This document shows, piece after piece, positions 35,913-45,210 of a DNA stretch of 64,000 nt (the stretch's first letter is position 1; every line of letters starts with the position of its first letter). Both the position numbers and the translations under genes were made by a program. Source of the DNA: Verrucomicrobiia bacterium (GTDB lineage: Bacteria; Verrucomicrobiota; Verrucomicrobiia; Limisphaerales; JADLHS01); NCBI GenBank assembly GCA_023953615.1, contig JAMLJH010000002.1, positions 1,254,375 through 1,318,374 of the forward strand, written 5' to 3'. The notes under the pieces were generated by a model. It did no database searches and was not told where the DNA came from. It saw only the letters and a program-made list of their open reading frames with translations.

Positions 35913-38003
35913 TTGTTGTTCCTGAATATACTCCTGCTTCAGCCCCAGCTTTTCCGGCGCGTGCAGCACCAGCATCTTTTTGCGCACGTCGCCCGGCACG
36001 TCCCGCTGGGTGGCCCGGCTCAAACCCAGCATCAGCAAAATCGCCAGCGGCACGGTCCAGATGGCGGGTTGTTCACACAAAATCCGCAACAGCGGATGTT
36101 GCGCCCAGAAATCGTTCATGGGGGCAAACCCGGCAAAGAGTTTCCCCATCGGCCCCGGGTCCGAAGCGAGATTGCTCAGATTGGTCAAGGTGACCGCAAT
36201 GAGCGCGCAGATGCCACCGGACAACATCCCCACCGCCGCGCCTTTCATCGTCATGCCGCGCCACCAGACCGACATGAACAGCAGCGGAAAATAACTGGCC
36301 GCAGCGATGGCAAACGCCTGTCCCACCATGAAATTGATTTCCAGCGGCTCCACCAGGCTGCCCAGCAAAATGGAAACCACCCCGATCAAGACCGAGGCGA
36401 TCTTGAACATCCGCATCCGTTGTTCGGGCGTGGACTTGGGTTTCAACATGCGCCCATACACATCATGCGCCAATGCGCCGGTCATGCTGACCAACAAACC
36501 GCTGAACGTGCTCATGAACGCCGCAAACGCCCCGGCACAGGTGATGCCCGAAAGGATCGAGCCGAGCGGCGCGTATTTTTCATTCAGCAAACGGGGCAGT
36601 TCGAGGACGATTTTGTCCGTGCCTTTCGCGCCAATGCCGGAATACAGCTCGGGAAATAGATTGCGCCCCATCACGCCGAACACGGGTGGGAACACGTAAA
36701 AGATGCCGATGAGAATCATCACCCACATGGTGGTGCGCTTGGCCGCGCCGCCGTCGGGGTTGGTGTAAAAGCGCACCAGAATGTGCGGCAAACCCGCTGT
36801 GCCGCAGATGAGCGCGATGATGAGCGAGTAGGTGTAAAGAAGCGAATAGGGCTTGGCGGCCTCGCCGGTGATGCCCGCGGCCTTGGCGGCTTTGGTTGTG
36901 AGCGGGCCAAAGGGGGAAAGCCAGGTGGCATCGCCGGGGGCTTTTTCGGGAAGTGGCTTGCGAACGACAACTGATTCAGCAAGCACCTCTGAACTAGGAA
37001 GAACTCGAAATGCGGCATCCCCTACCGCTACAAGACTTAGGTCACAAGCCTCAAACGACTGTTCGATATACTCCTTAAGTTGAGACGTTGTAGCGCCAGA
37101 GCTAGAATTCCCAACAAACAAATTCGTGGGCCAAAATGGTCGATTTAGCCCTAGCTTGGTAAGTTTCCCTTGCAACAAGCTATCTAATTCAGCGGCCAAT
37201 GTTTTCGCGGGTGGAATTAGCGTCCGTTTGGTTAGGTCGGCGTATAATTGCAACAATTGATCAGATGTAACGGCTGTAAAATTGAAGCTCACTTCTTTAC
37301 CGTGGATGCCTGCGGGCAACGGCAAATCTTTCATGAGAATCTGACGGGAGGACATTCCATAATTGTTTTGCTCCAGTTGCTTCCCATAACTCCCATACAC
37401 CGCCATGAGCACGAAGATGGGCACGGAGATGGCGAACATCTTCATCCAATACTGAAACGCCTGCACCAGCGTGATGCCTTTCATACCGCCGAGCGCGACG
37501 TTGAGCGTGATGACCGCGCCCACCAGCACCACGCCTGCCCAATACGGCAACCCCGGGAAGATGTAGGCCAGCGTCGTCCCCGCGCCTTTCATCTGCGGCA
37601 TCGTGTAGAAGAAGCCGATGAACAACACGAACACCACGGCGATCTTGCGGAACAACGGCGAGTCGTAACGCCCTTCGGCGAAATCGGGAATCGTGTAGGC
37701 GCCAAAGCGTCGCAACGGCCCGGCGATGAACAGCAGCAAAAATAGATAGCCGCACGCGTAACACACCGGATACCACAGCGCGTCGTAGCCGCTCGACATC
37801 ACCATGCCCGCGATGCCCATGAAACTCGCCGCGCTCAAATACTCGCCCGAAATCGCGCTGGCGTTCCAGCCCACGCTGACGCTGCGACCGGCCACAAAGA
37901 AATCACTGGCGGTGCGGGCTTGCTTCGCCGCCCAGAAACCCATCCAAATCGTTACGACGACCGTGATGGCGCTGAAGGCGAGGATGTAATAGTCAATGTT
38001 CAT
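35898..38003 (-). CDS. Sodium:solute symporter, acetate-permease-like, with large soluble insertion
   Basis: A 701-residue SSS-family transporter with about 13 helices. Motifs match the ActP/acetate-type branch: AGRSVSVGWNASAISGEYLSAASFMG (~40-65), YTIPDFAEGRYDSPLFR, and TCAGAFAAFMSTFSGLLVSMTGAL (~488). E. coli ActP has ~550 residues. The excess is mainly a hydrophilic stretch at about residues 205-347 between two helices; the DNA encoding much of it (~36960-37330) is visibly AT-richer than both flanks. The last residues (QEQQVGGH) come from a repeat. A DUF485 partner gene precedes it. Confidence 0.9.
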   Translation of the reverse strand: MNIDYYILAFSAITVVVTIWMGFWAAKQARTASDFFVAGRSVSVGWNASAISGEYLSAASFMGIAGMVMSSGYDALWYPVCYACGYLFLLLFIAGPLRRFGAYTIPDFAEGRYDSPLFRKIAVVFVLFIGFFYTMPQMKGAGTTLAYIFPGLPYWAGVVLVGAVITLNVALGGMKGITLVQAFQYWMKMFAISVPIFVLMAVYGSYGKQLEQNNYGMSSRQILMKDLPLPAGIHGKEVSFNFTAVTSDQLLQLYADLTKRTLIPPAKTLAAELDSLLQGKLTKLGLNRPFWPTNLFVGNSSSGATTSQLKEYIEQSFEACDLSLVAVGDAAFRVLPSSEVLAESVVVRKPLPEKAPGDATWLSPFGPLTTKAAKAAGITGEAAKPYSLLYTYSLIIALICGTAGLPHILVRFYTNPDGGAAKRTTMWVMILIGIFYVFPPVFGVMGRNLFPELYSGIGAKGTDKIVLELPRLLNEKYAPLGSILSGITCAGAFAAFMSTFSGLLVSMTGALAHDVYGRMLKPKSTPEQRMRMFKIASVLIGVVSILLGSLVEPLEINFMVGQAFAIAAASYFPLLFMSVWWRGMTMKGAAVGMLSGGICALIAVTLTNLSNLASDPGPMGKLFAGFAPMNDFWAQHPLLRILCEQPAIWTVPLAILLMLGLSRATQRDVPGDVRKKMLVLHAPEKLGLKQEYIQEQQVGGH

Positions 38004-38007
38004 GATG

Positions 38008-38095
38008 GTTTTGCCACAGAGTCACAGAGGTGCAGAGTATAAAAGCCGAAGCGAATTTTTCATCTCCGTGGCTCAGTGTCTCTGTGGCTGACTTC
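38008..38095. repeat. CACAGAG-type inverted repeat between DUF485 and symporter genes
   Basis: GCCACAGAGTCACAGAGGTG and, in inverse orientation, CTCAGTGTCTCTGTGGC flank the 56-bp gap. The right arm encodes the last residues of the DUF485 protein (SHRDTEPRR). Similar CACAGAG repeats are widespread in Verrucomicrobia. Confidence 0.7.
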
Positions 38096-38383
38096 TTTCA
38101 CTTCCTCCTCCTCCAACGCAATTGAGCGGCGGATGAAATAAAACGAAATGATCCACACGGCGGGAAAGAAACCGATGCCCAACAAAAACCAGCTCAAGGT
38201 AAAACCCAGGATGCGGGTGGCCATCAATTCCGGCGCCAGATAATTCGCCAGCGGCATTCCCAACACGACCAGCAGGAACGCGAGGGCGCAGGTGATGGAG
38301 AGTTTGAGTTGTTTGCGCATCAGCGAACGCAAAAATGCTTCGCCATGCACTTCGGACGATTTTTCCGGAACCTGGGTTTGCAT
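38060..38383 (-). CDS. DUF485 membrane protein, symporter partner
   Basis: A 107-residue protein with two transmembrane helices (ITCALAFLLVVLGMPLANYL and GFTLSWFLLGIGFFPAVWII) and the basic/polar ends typical of DUF485 (YjcH in E. coli, encoded with actP). It precedes the SSS symporter by 56 bp on the same strand. The ATG at 38383 (MQTQVPEKSSEV) is preferred over an upstream TTG. The tail after EEEEVKEV is repeat-derived, so the native C-terminus may be shorter. Confidence 0.85.
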   Translation of the reverse strand: MQTQVPEKSSEVHGEAFLRSLMRKQLKLSITCALAFLLVVLGMPLANYLAPELMATRILGFTLSWFLLGIGFFPAVWIISFYFIRRSIALEEEEVKEVSHRDTEPRR

Positions 38384-38445
38384 GAGCCGGAAAGGTTTTA
38401 ACGAAGTGGCGACCAAATTCCAAGCGGTAATCCACCCTCGCTCCC

Positions 38446-39141
38446 TTAACTCACGCTGCTCGGGCGATTCTTGAGCAATAATTCCACGTAAGGCAGATCG
38501 GCGGGCTGGGTGACTTTGGGATTCGGCATCGAGTTGGTTACCAGGCGAACGGGTTGCCCGATGAGTTCGCAGGCGGTGGTATCATCCGTGATTTGCAGGC
38601 CGCGCGCGCGGACTTCGGTGAGGGCGCGGCGGATCACCGACACGCGAAATGTTTGCGGCGTTTGCACCGCCCAGAGCCGGGTCCGATCCACGTTGCGGCT
38701 GATGGTTAAGCCGTCCGCACTTTCCTTGATGGTGTCGGTCACGCGTTGCGCGGCAACCGCCGCACCGACCTCGCGCGCGGCGGCAATCGTGGCCATCAAC
38801 AATTCATTCGTGGTGCAGGGGCGCGCGCCATCTTGAATGGCGACAATCCCGGCTTCGGACGAAAGCGCGACCAACCCGTTCCAGACGGAATCCTGCCGTT
38901 CCGCGCCGCCGACCACCAAGCGATGCGGTTTGGTGAAACTAAATTGTTGCGCGAGTTCGGCGAAGGCGGATTGCATTCCGTCGCGCACGACGAGGATGAT
39001 TTCGGCAATGCCGGGCGCGTCGTTGAAACATTGCCAGGTGTGCGCGATGACGGGTCGCCCGGCGGCGACGAGGAAAAGTTTGTCCACGTCCGGCCCCATG
39101 CGGGTGCCCTTCCCGGCGGCGACGATGACGGCGCTGTTCAT
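38446..39141 (-). CDS. ispD: 2-C-methyl-D-erythritol 4-phosphate cytidylyltransferase
   Basis: Third step of the non-mevalonate isoprenoid pathway: MEP + CTP gives CDP-ME. The start at 39141 gives MNSAVIVAAGKGTRMGPDVDKLFL, with the nucleotide-binding AAGKGTRM loop. Other marks: VVGGAERQDSVWNGL (~80), IQDGARPCTT (~104), WAVQTPQTF (~155) and ITDDTTACE (~180), all IspD signatures. Length 231 is normal. It is divergent from lysC; the 5' spacer carries GTCCAAA tandem repeats. Confidence 0.95.
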   Translation of the reverse strand: MNSAVIVAAGKGTRMGPDVDKLFLVAAGRPVIAHTWQCFNDAPGIAEIILVVRDGMQSAFAELAQQFSFTKPHRLVVGGAERQDSVWNGLVALSSEAGIVAIQDGARPCTTNELLMATIAAAREVGAAVAAQRVTDTIKESADGLTISRNVDRTRLWAVQTPQTFRVSVIRRALTEVRARGLQITDDTTACELIGQPVRLVTNSMPNPKVTQPADLPYVELLLKNRPSSVS

Positions 39142-39148
39142 GGCGCGG

Positions 39149-39188
39149 AGTCTAAAGTCCAAAGTCCAAAGTCCAAAGTCCAAAGTCA
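39149..39188. repeat. Tandem (GTCCAAA) repeat
   Basis: About five copies of a 7-9 base unit based on AAAGTCC in a row, between ispD and lysC. The related AATC-type run is at 31380-31413. Confidence 0.85.
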
Positions 39189-39431
39189 GATACGTCCCGG
39201 AGCGCGGGCGGTCCCCGCCCGCAGCGCACCGCATGTCGGAAGCCGTCGAGTTTTTTAGTGATTTCGTTGTTGGCCACGCGCTGCGACCGGGGACCGGTCG
39301 CGCTCCGCCGGCTGGAAGCCGACGCTCCCGGGTGTTTCAACTCCGCCCTTTTCAATCCGCCGCCTTTTGCTACGCTCCTGCTCCCTTGGGGAGGTGGCGC
39401 GCCCGCAATCCGGCCGGACCTTTCCGAACTT

Positions 39432-40649
39432 ATGGCATTGATCGTTCAGAAATATGGCGGCAGTTCCGTAGCCAACATTGATCGCATTAAAAATGTGGCA
39501 CGGCGCGTGGCCGGCTACCGACAACGCGGCGAACAAGTGATCGTCGTGGTTTCCGCCATGAGCGGCGTCACCGACGGCCTGATCAAACTGGCCAAGGACA
39601 TTGTGCCGCTGCCCAGCGAACGCGAGCTGGACATGCTGCTCGCGACTGGCGAGCAACAAACCATCGCCTTGATGGCCATCGCGCTGCAGGCGCTGAACGT
39701 GCCGGCAATTTCCATGACCGGCGCCCAAGCGGGCATCGTGACGAATGGCGTTCACACCAAGGCCAAGATTCACAACATCACGCCGCGCCAAGTGCATCAG
39801 GCCTTGAACGCCGGCAACGTCGTCATCGTGGCCGGTTTCCAAGGCGAAACGGAGGAAGGTCAGATCACCACCCTGGGCCGCGGCGGTTCGGATTTGACGG
39901 CGATTGCGCTGGCGGCGGCGCTGAAAGCGGATCTGTGTCAAATCTACACGGATGTGGATGGCGTTTACACCGCGGATCCGCGGCTCGCGCCAGGCGCCCA
40001 TAAACTGCCGGAGATTTCCTACGACGAAATGATGGAACTGGCGAGCTTGGGCGCAAAGGTGATGCAAACGCGCTCGGTCGAGTTTGCCAAAAAATTCAAG
40101 GTGATCTTTGAAGTCCGCAGCAGTTTGAACGACAACCCGGGAACCATTGTGAAAGAAGAAACCAAAAGCATGGAAGACGTCGTCGTCCGCGGCGTTTCCT
40201 TTGACAAGAATCAGGCAAAGGTCACGCTCGTCGGCGTGCCGGACCGACCCGGCGTCGCCGCGCAGGTGTTCAAGGCCATCGGTGACGCCAACATCAACGT
40301 GGACATGATCATTCAGAATATCGGGCACGGTAACGGCTCGCGCGCCACCGACCTTTCGTTCACGGTGGACAAACCCGACCTGGCCAAGGCGAAGAAGGTC
40401 ATTGACCAGCTCAAAGCGGAACTGGGCTTTCGCGATCTGCTGTCCGATGAGCAAATTGGCAAGCTCTCGATCGTTGGCGTCGGAATGAAGTCGCACTCGG
40501 GCATTGCGGGAAAACTCTTCGAGACCCTGGCCAACGAGGGCGTCAATATCGGCATGATTTCCACGAGCGAAATCAAGGTGTCGGTCATCATTGACGTCGC
40601 GCAAGGCGACAAGGCGGTAAAAGCCGTCCACCAAGCGTTCATCGGCTGA
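39432..40649 (+). CDS. lysC: Aspartate kinase
   Basis: Phosphorylates L-aspartate, the entry step to lysine, threonine and methionine (and diaminopimelate). The start MALIVQKYGGSSVAN with the kinase signature KYGGSS fixes the ATG at 39432; the longer open frame upstream runs through a repeat. Further marks: TGEQQTIALMAIAL (~72), GFQGETEEGQITTLGRGGSDLTA (~138), YTDVDGVYTADPR (~175). Two C-terminal ACT domains (FDKNQAKVTLVGVPDRPGV at ~258 and LSIVGVGMKSHSGI at ~346) indicate feedback control by amino acids. 405 residues is the usual length. Confidence 0.97.
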   Translation: MALIVQKYGGSSVANIDRIKNVARRVAGYRQRGEQVIVVVSAMSGVTDGLIKLAKDIVPLPSERELDMLLATGEQQTIALMAIALQALNVPAISMTGAQAGIVTNGVHTKAKIHNITPRQVHQALNAGNVVIVAGFQGETEEGQITTLGRGGSDLTAIALAAALKADLCQIYTDVDGVYTADPRLAPGAHKLPEISYDEMMELASLGAKVMQTRSVEFAKKFKVIFEVRSSLNDNPGTIVKEETKSMEDVVVRGVSFDKNQAKVTLVGVPDRPGVAAQVFKAIGDANINVDMIIQNIGHGNGSRATDLSFTVDKPDLAKAKKVIDQLKAELGFRDLLSDEQIGKLSIVGVGMKSHSGIAGKLFETLANEGVNIGMISTSEIKVSVIIDVAQGDKAVKAVHQAFIG

Positions 40650-40743
40650 TCGGTGCGCGGCGTAATTCGCGCAATGCTGGAACAGCGCGGTTAAGGTTGG
40701 AAATCGGTGTCAAAACTTCCCGACATCCCGGCGCGAAACCGAT

Positions 40744-43401
40744 TCAATTTGCCTTCGTCGTTTCCGCCACCAGTTGACTGAGATTGGCGATCTTTTTCTC
40801 CAACTGGTCCGTCGGCCAGAGGTTCAATCGCGCCATATCCCGATACAACCCCAGCGCCACCGGCCAATCTCCCAGGCTCTCCGATAATCGCGCGGCTTCC
40901 ATCCCGGCGCGCTTTTTCCAATACGGGTCCGCGGTTTCACCCGCCGCGAGTTGTTTGTCCCAATAAACGTCGAGGTCGTAGTTTCGCGCCTGCCGCAACA
41001 GGTTCGTGGTCAGCGTGCCGTCAGTTTGCAGCGCGGCCTGCTTCTCCAATACGGTCGCCAACCCATTCAACGCCTGGCTGCGCGTCGCCACATTGGCGGA
41101 CGGAATCGTCAACGCCTGCTGATAGGCGTTGGAGGCGGTGAGGTAATTCGCCGGTTCGGCGGCGGCCAATTGCAACGAACAATTTCCAACCTCGCCCCAC
41201 GCCTGCGCCACCAGTTCGTTGGTGGGATATTCGGTAATGACGGCTTGAAACGCCTGCCGCGCCTGTTCCAACCGCTCGAATTTATTCGTCACCGACGGCA
41301 CCATTTTCATGGCCACGCCGCCATACGCGAACAGCGCCTGCACTCGCAACGCCACGGGACAATTCGTGTCGCTCATGATGTTGCTGAAATGCTCCAGCGC
41401 GTCGGGCAGCGAGCGCGGCAGCGCGGCGCGACCCGCCATCAGGTGCGCTTCGTAGGTCAACGAGGAGTTCTTCCAGTTCTGGAACAACTGCTTGTATTGA
41501 ATCTCCGCTTCGCTGTAGGCACCACGACCGAAATAGAAATCGGCGATCCACCATTGCGCCCGTGGCGCGAGCGCATTGCCGGGAAATTGCGCGACAAAGT
41601 TGGTGAACAACGTCAGCGCATTCGTCTCCGCACCGCTGCGCGCCGTGGCCAGGGCCATTTGAAATTCCACCTGCGGCCGCAGGCGATTGGTCGGAAATTG
41701 TTCCAGCCATTTCTGATAGTCTTGCAACACGGCGGCCCAATCTCCGATCGCTTCGCGCATTTTGGCAATCATGAGTTCCACTTCCGGTCGCAATTCCGAT
41801 TGTGGATAACGTCGCACGAACTCTTCACAAATCCGCTGTGCCTCGGTGGTGTCGTGCGCGTCCAGATATGCTTGGGCGACGAGCAGGACGCTGTTGGCCG
41901 CAAGCTCACTGGCCGGATTGGCCTCCAAAATGCCCCGCATGGCCGCCTCGGCGGTGGAGAGCGCAACCGTCGCTCCGGGAGTCGCCAACCCCGCCCGCAA
42001 CGCTTGATAGCTGGCCAGCGGACGCAACGCCGCATCCAGCGCGGGCCACTGCGGCAGCAATTCCAGCACGGCTTCGTAATTGGTTCGCGCGCCGGCAAAG
42101 TCTTTCAGTTGATACAGGGCATCGGCCCATTTGAGCTTCGCCACCGCCAGATCCTCCGATACCGGCAATTGTTCCGCCGCCGCCGCAAACGCGGTCGCAC
42201 TCGCGGTATAATTGCTTTGCACCCAGTAAACCCAGCCCAGATTCAACCGCGCCCGGCCCGCGTAACTCGACTGGGGAAACTCCTGCAAGACCTTCTGAAA
42301 ACAATTCGTCGCCAGACTCAGCCGATCAATCTGGACCTCGTTGGTCTCGCCGCTCGGCAACCGTCCCACCTGCTGTTTCAGGTAAAGCTCGCCCAGCGTC
42401 AGCCACGCGACATCCGCCGCCGGCGCGTTGGTGGTTTGCGCAAGATACGCTTCCAATCGTTGCGCCGCCGCGCCGATTTTATTCTGCCGCAATTCCAGCC
42501 CCACGATCTGGCTTAACGCCTGACGCTCCCACGCCGCCGGGGTGTTGGTCAGATTTCGTGCCCACGTCGAAATCGCCTCATCATTGCGCTGCAAGCGTTC
42601 CAGTAAATCGGCGCGCCGGGCGACACTGCGGGCCAACCGCTCGCGCCGCGGCAAACCTTCAGCCACGGCCACCAGTTGCGCGCTTTCAGTAGCGGCCGCT
42701 TCGAGATTATTCCGCGCCATCAACGTGCGGCACAACCAATCCAGGCGCTGCCATTCCAGTTCGCCTTGCAGACTTCCGGCAATCTTATGCAGGGTTACCT
42801 CCGCATCCGGATACAACTTCAATTCAAATTGCGCCTGAGCCAGCAACAAGAAGCCACGCGCCGCCAGCTCGCTGCCGCGCGCACTCACTTCCGCCTGGCG
42901 AAACGGACCGTCCGGCTGTTTCAACAACGTCACCACCTCGGCCCAATTCGTCTGTTGCGCGTAAGCCACCGCTTCGTTCACTGCCGCTTCCAACCGTTGC
43001 GTGGAGAGCGGAAAATCCCGCGCCAGACGACCAAAGGACGCGGCGGCCTGCGGATATTGCTTGGCCGCCAGTTGCGCGTTACCGATCCAATACAAAAATG
43101 AACCTTGCGCGGAACCGGCCGTCTCGAATTGCGCCTGGAGCAAGGCGGCGGCCTCGCTGAACTTTTTCTGATGATACATCGCCTCGGCCTGCAACAGCAG
43201 CGCCTGGGAGAGCTTTTCGGATTGAGGAAAATCCTTGATGAATTCGCCGAACTCGAACTCGGCGCGATCCCAGACTTCAATCCGGAACGCCTCGCTGGCC
43301 GAATCGAACGCCTGCTTTTCACTGGCGGCAAACGCCGTCGCGGAGATGCCGCCGCTTCCCAGCAGACATCCCAGCCACAGCAACAACCACCCACATTTCA
43401 T
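40744..43401 (-). CDS. Large secreted tetratricopeptide-repeat protein
   Basis: An 885-residue protein: signal peptide at 1-26 (MKCGWLLLWLGCLLGSG...AFA), then TPR-like helical repeats throughout (for example AFRIEVWDRAEFEFGEFIKDFPQSEKL, YRRALVWAVYWVQSNYTASATAF-type units, and GNALAPRAQWWIADFYFGRGAYSEAEIQYKQLF). The regular '..FPQS..A..A' pattern recalls YbgF/BamD-type TPRs. Probably periplasmic or outer-membrane associated, as an assembly scaffold. The start at 43401 (ATG) is chosen for the signal peptide. No domain indicates a specific partner. Confidence 0.85.
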   Translation of the reverse strand: MKCGWLLLWLGCLLGSGGISATAFAASEKQAFDSASEAFRIEVWDRAEFEFGEFIKDFPQSEKLSQALLLQAEAMYHQKKFSEAAALLQAQFETAGSAQGSFLYWIGNAQLAAKQYPQAAASFGRLARDFPLSTQRLEAAVNEAVAYAQQTNWAEVVTLLKQPDGPFRQAEVSARGSELAARGFLLLAQAQFELKLYPDAEVTLHKIAGSLQGELEWQRLDWLCRTLMARNNLEAAATESAQLVAVAEGLPRRERLARSVARRADLLERLQRNDEAISTWARNLTNTPAAWERQALSQIVGLELRQNKIGAAAQRLEAYLAQTTNAPAADVAWLTLGELYLKQQVGRLPSGETNEVQIDRLSLATNCFQKVLQEFPQSSYAGRARLNLGWVYWVQSNYTASATAFAAAAEQLPVSEDLAVAKLKWADALYQLKDFAGARTNYEAVLELLPQWPALDAALRPLASYQALRAGLATPGATVALSTAEAAMRGILEANPASELAANSVLLVAQAYLDAHDTTEAQRICEEFVRRYPQSELRPEVELMIAKMREAIGDWAAVLQDYQKWLEQFPTNRLRPQVEFQMALATARSGAETNALTLFTNFVAQFPGNALAPRAQWWIADFYFGRGAYSEAEIQYKQLFQNWKNSSLTYEAHLMAGRAALPRSLPDALEHFSNIMSDTNCPVALRVQALFAYGGVAMKMVPSVTNKFERLEQARQAFQAVITEYPTNELVAQAWGEVGNCSLQLAAAEPANYLTASNAYQQALTIPSANVATRSQALNGLATVLEKQAALQTDGTLTTNLLRQARNYDLDVYWDKQLAAGETADPYWKKRAGMEAARLSESLGDWPVALGLYRDMARLNLWPTDQLEKKIANLSQLVAETTKAN

Positions 43402-43623
43402 GGCGCGAATGGTAACGAGCGCTGGCCCCGGTCGCAAAGCCGGAAATCAAACCACCCTTTGCCGACTTTTACCGCGCGCGGCTCCACAACACGGCAAGAC
43501 TTGAGCGAGGTTGAACCTTGCGACAGACGACTCACTCCAAAAAAATTTGGCGGAAAAATCACAACCCGCTTGACATCCTTCATGGGCGCGGCAGCGCATG
43601 GACGCCTAGTTTCTTATGAGACA

Positions 43624-44033
43624 TCATCGATTTGTCTCCGCCAGTGACAAGTAATGGGCGACCTGCTCGTCTATGAACGGATCGCTCTTGCGCGGATGCG
43701 TGGCTCGATAATCACTCAACCATCGAAGTCGACTCAACCACTGCTTGTCTCGCTCCGCAACCGGCGTCGCCTCAGTGACTGCTCCGATATACATAATATC
43801 TGCGTGTCCAACTCACTCTCCAGCGTCTCAATCGCCTCGTTTGTATCGCCAGTGCGGATGGCCTTCAAAACACCTGCCGCCTTCGAGAAATCAGCCGTCG
43901 CACGCCGAACCTCTGGCCTACTCATCTGGGCCAAGTAACTGTCCACGGTGTGGCGAGCCTGCCAACGGCCAAGAAAGAACCCGGCGGCGAGCGCCGCAAT
44001 CACCGCGAGCAAAACAAGGAGCTTCGATTTCAT
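43624..44033 (-). pseudogene. Small membrane-anchored protein gene broken by a frameshift
   Basis: The first frame (44033 down to ~43797) encodes MKSKLLVLLAVIAALAAGFFLGRWQARH, then a helical segment AGVLKAIRTGDTNEAIETLE, then garbage after DTQIL. In the next frame, starting at ATG around 43795, it continues with MYIGAVTEATPVAERDKQWL and ...DPFIDEQVAHYLSLAETNR and stops at 43624. The two halves join into one sensible small protein with one N-terminal membrane helix. So a single-base indel near 43797, or a sequencing error, interrupts it. No function is recognised. Confidence 0.65.
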
Positions 44034-44146
44034 GGGCGTGTGAATGATGCCTATCAGTTAAGTGATCCACAGTTGCATTGGCCTGTTTGCCGTGTGATCA
44101 TTGTGTCCGTAAATTGAGGTTGTCCAAACTACTTGTCAAGCTGTGG

Positions 44147-44155
44147 CTTCCCAAA
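44147..44155. repeat. 9-bp target-site duplication (left)
   Basis: CTTCCCAAA directly precedes the insertion sequence and recurs at 45600-45608 after it. Confidence 0.95.
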
Positions 44156-44176
44156 GGGTGTGATTGGAAGTGACGG

Positions 44177-45187
44177 TCAATTGAGGCCGAGTTTTGGCGT
44201 GGACCAGTAGCGCGACCAGAGTTGGTTGGCGCGGGCCACGCGTAGGCCTAGCATGGCTTCGGCGTTGGTTTCCTTCCACCAACTGCCCGCCAGTTTGAGC
44301 CGTTGTTGAATCACATGCCGATGGCCGCTTTCAATCTCGCCGGAGCCGATCTCCAGTCCCGCCGTCCGTGCGCCCGCATAGTCCAGATGCGCCCGCCGTT
44401 CGCTCAAGTAGCGGTACGCCGCCCGCACGGGCGCGGTCGGCACGCCTTCGGGTTCGAGGTGCGCAGTCAACGCCCGCAGCACGGCCGACACCTTGTTTTC
44501 CAGCAACCGGCTTTGTTGGCGGCGGCGCCAGCGTTCGGGATTTTTGGGGTGAATCACCGTCGCGGCCGCCGCGAGGTATTCGCTCACGTGGTAGAAGTCC
44601 AACAAGTAATCACCTTGCGCGCCGAACTGTTCCTGGAACTGGGTGAGAATCCAGGCCGCCCCGTCGCCCACCCCATGGACGTGCGTGCGTGCGCCCAGCC
44701 CGGCGGCTTGGGCCGTGGCCCGCCACATCGCGCCAGCCAGCGTCACGCTGCCCAAGGTGGCGCCGTAGCAGGGCGTGGCCGAGTCTTTGGGCCGAGCCAG
44801 ACACAAACGCGCTTCGCGCCAGATGAGTTGTTTGCCGCAGCGACGATCTTCGCTGTGGGTGGGCGGCACCATGATGGGAATCAGACTGCCGTCCAGTTGC
44901 GTGACCAGCGTGCGGACCGCGCGTTTGGGCGGCGTGACGGCCAAGGCGCTGATCCGCGCCCCGTGCGCCAAGGTGTGCTGGCGCACCGCTGTGGCCGTCA
45001 CGTCCAGCCCGTAGTGTTCCCGCACGCGTTGAGCGGCGCGGGCAAAACTTTCCTCGGCCCCGAAATCCACCAGCGCCCGTTGCAACCGCCGCGAACGGCC
45101 GCGCGGATTCACCCTGGCCCGTTGGCAGAAGGGGCGCAACAACCGGCCGCGCCGGCCCAGCCGCCATTGCGTCTCCTGGACTTCCAC
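44177..45187 (-). CDS. ISKra4-family transposase, main (orfB) part
   Basis: A 336-residue DDE-type transposase of the ISKra4 family. Visible marks are the family blocks LVDFGAEESFARAAQRVREHYG (~40), LVTQLDGSLIPIMVPP with an acidic residue (~95), GVGDGAAWILTQFQEQFG (~170), DYLLDFYHVSEYLA (~195) and GLEIGSGEIESGHRHVIQQRLKLAGSWW (~282), which carry the catalytic acidic residues. The frame is open upstream to 45223 with RLTWQTTFGWVEVQETQW, typical of the fused protein, so the real product is likely made by frameshifting from orfA and not from the GTG at 45187. Confidence 0.93.
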   Translation of the reverse strand: MEVQETQWRLGRRGRLLRPFCQRARVNPRGRSRRLQRALVDFGAEESFARAAQRVREHYGLDVTATAVRQHTLAHGARISALAVTPPKRAVRTLVTQLDGSLIPIMVPPTHSEDRRCGKQLIWREARLCLARPKDSATPCYGATLGSVTLAGAMWRATAQAAGLGARTHVHGVGDGAAWILTQFQEQFGAQGDYLLDFYHVSEYLAAAATVIHPKNPERWRRRQQSRLLENKVSAVLRALTAHLEPEGVPTAPVRAAYRYLSERRAHLDYAGARTAGLEIGSGEIESGHRHVIQQRLKLAGSWWKETNAEAMLGLRVARANQLWSRYWSTPKLGLN

Positions 45188-45210
45188 CCACCCAAAGGTG
45201 GTCTGCCACG

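Noticed and set aside
39149..39188. CRISPR or regulatory iterons at the GTCCAAA run
   Set aside because: Simple 7-9 base tandem without spacers; no replication gene nearby, so not an origin.
40951..42516. 521-codon plus-strand open frame
   Set aside because: Antisense to the TPR protein; extremely Arg/Gln-rich with no domain.
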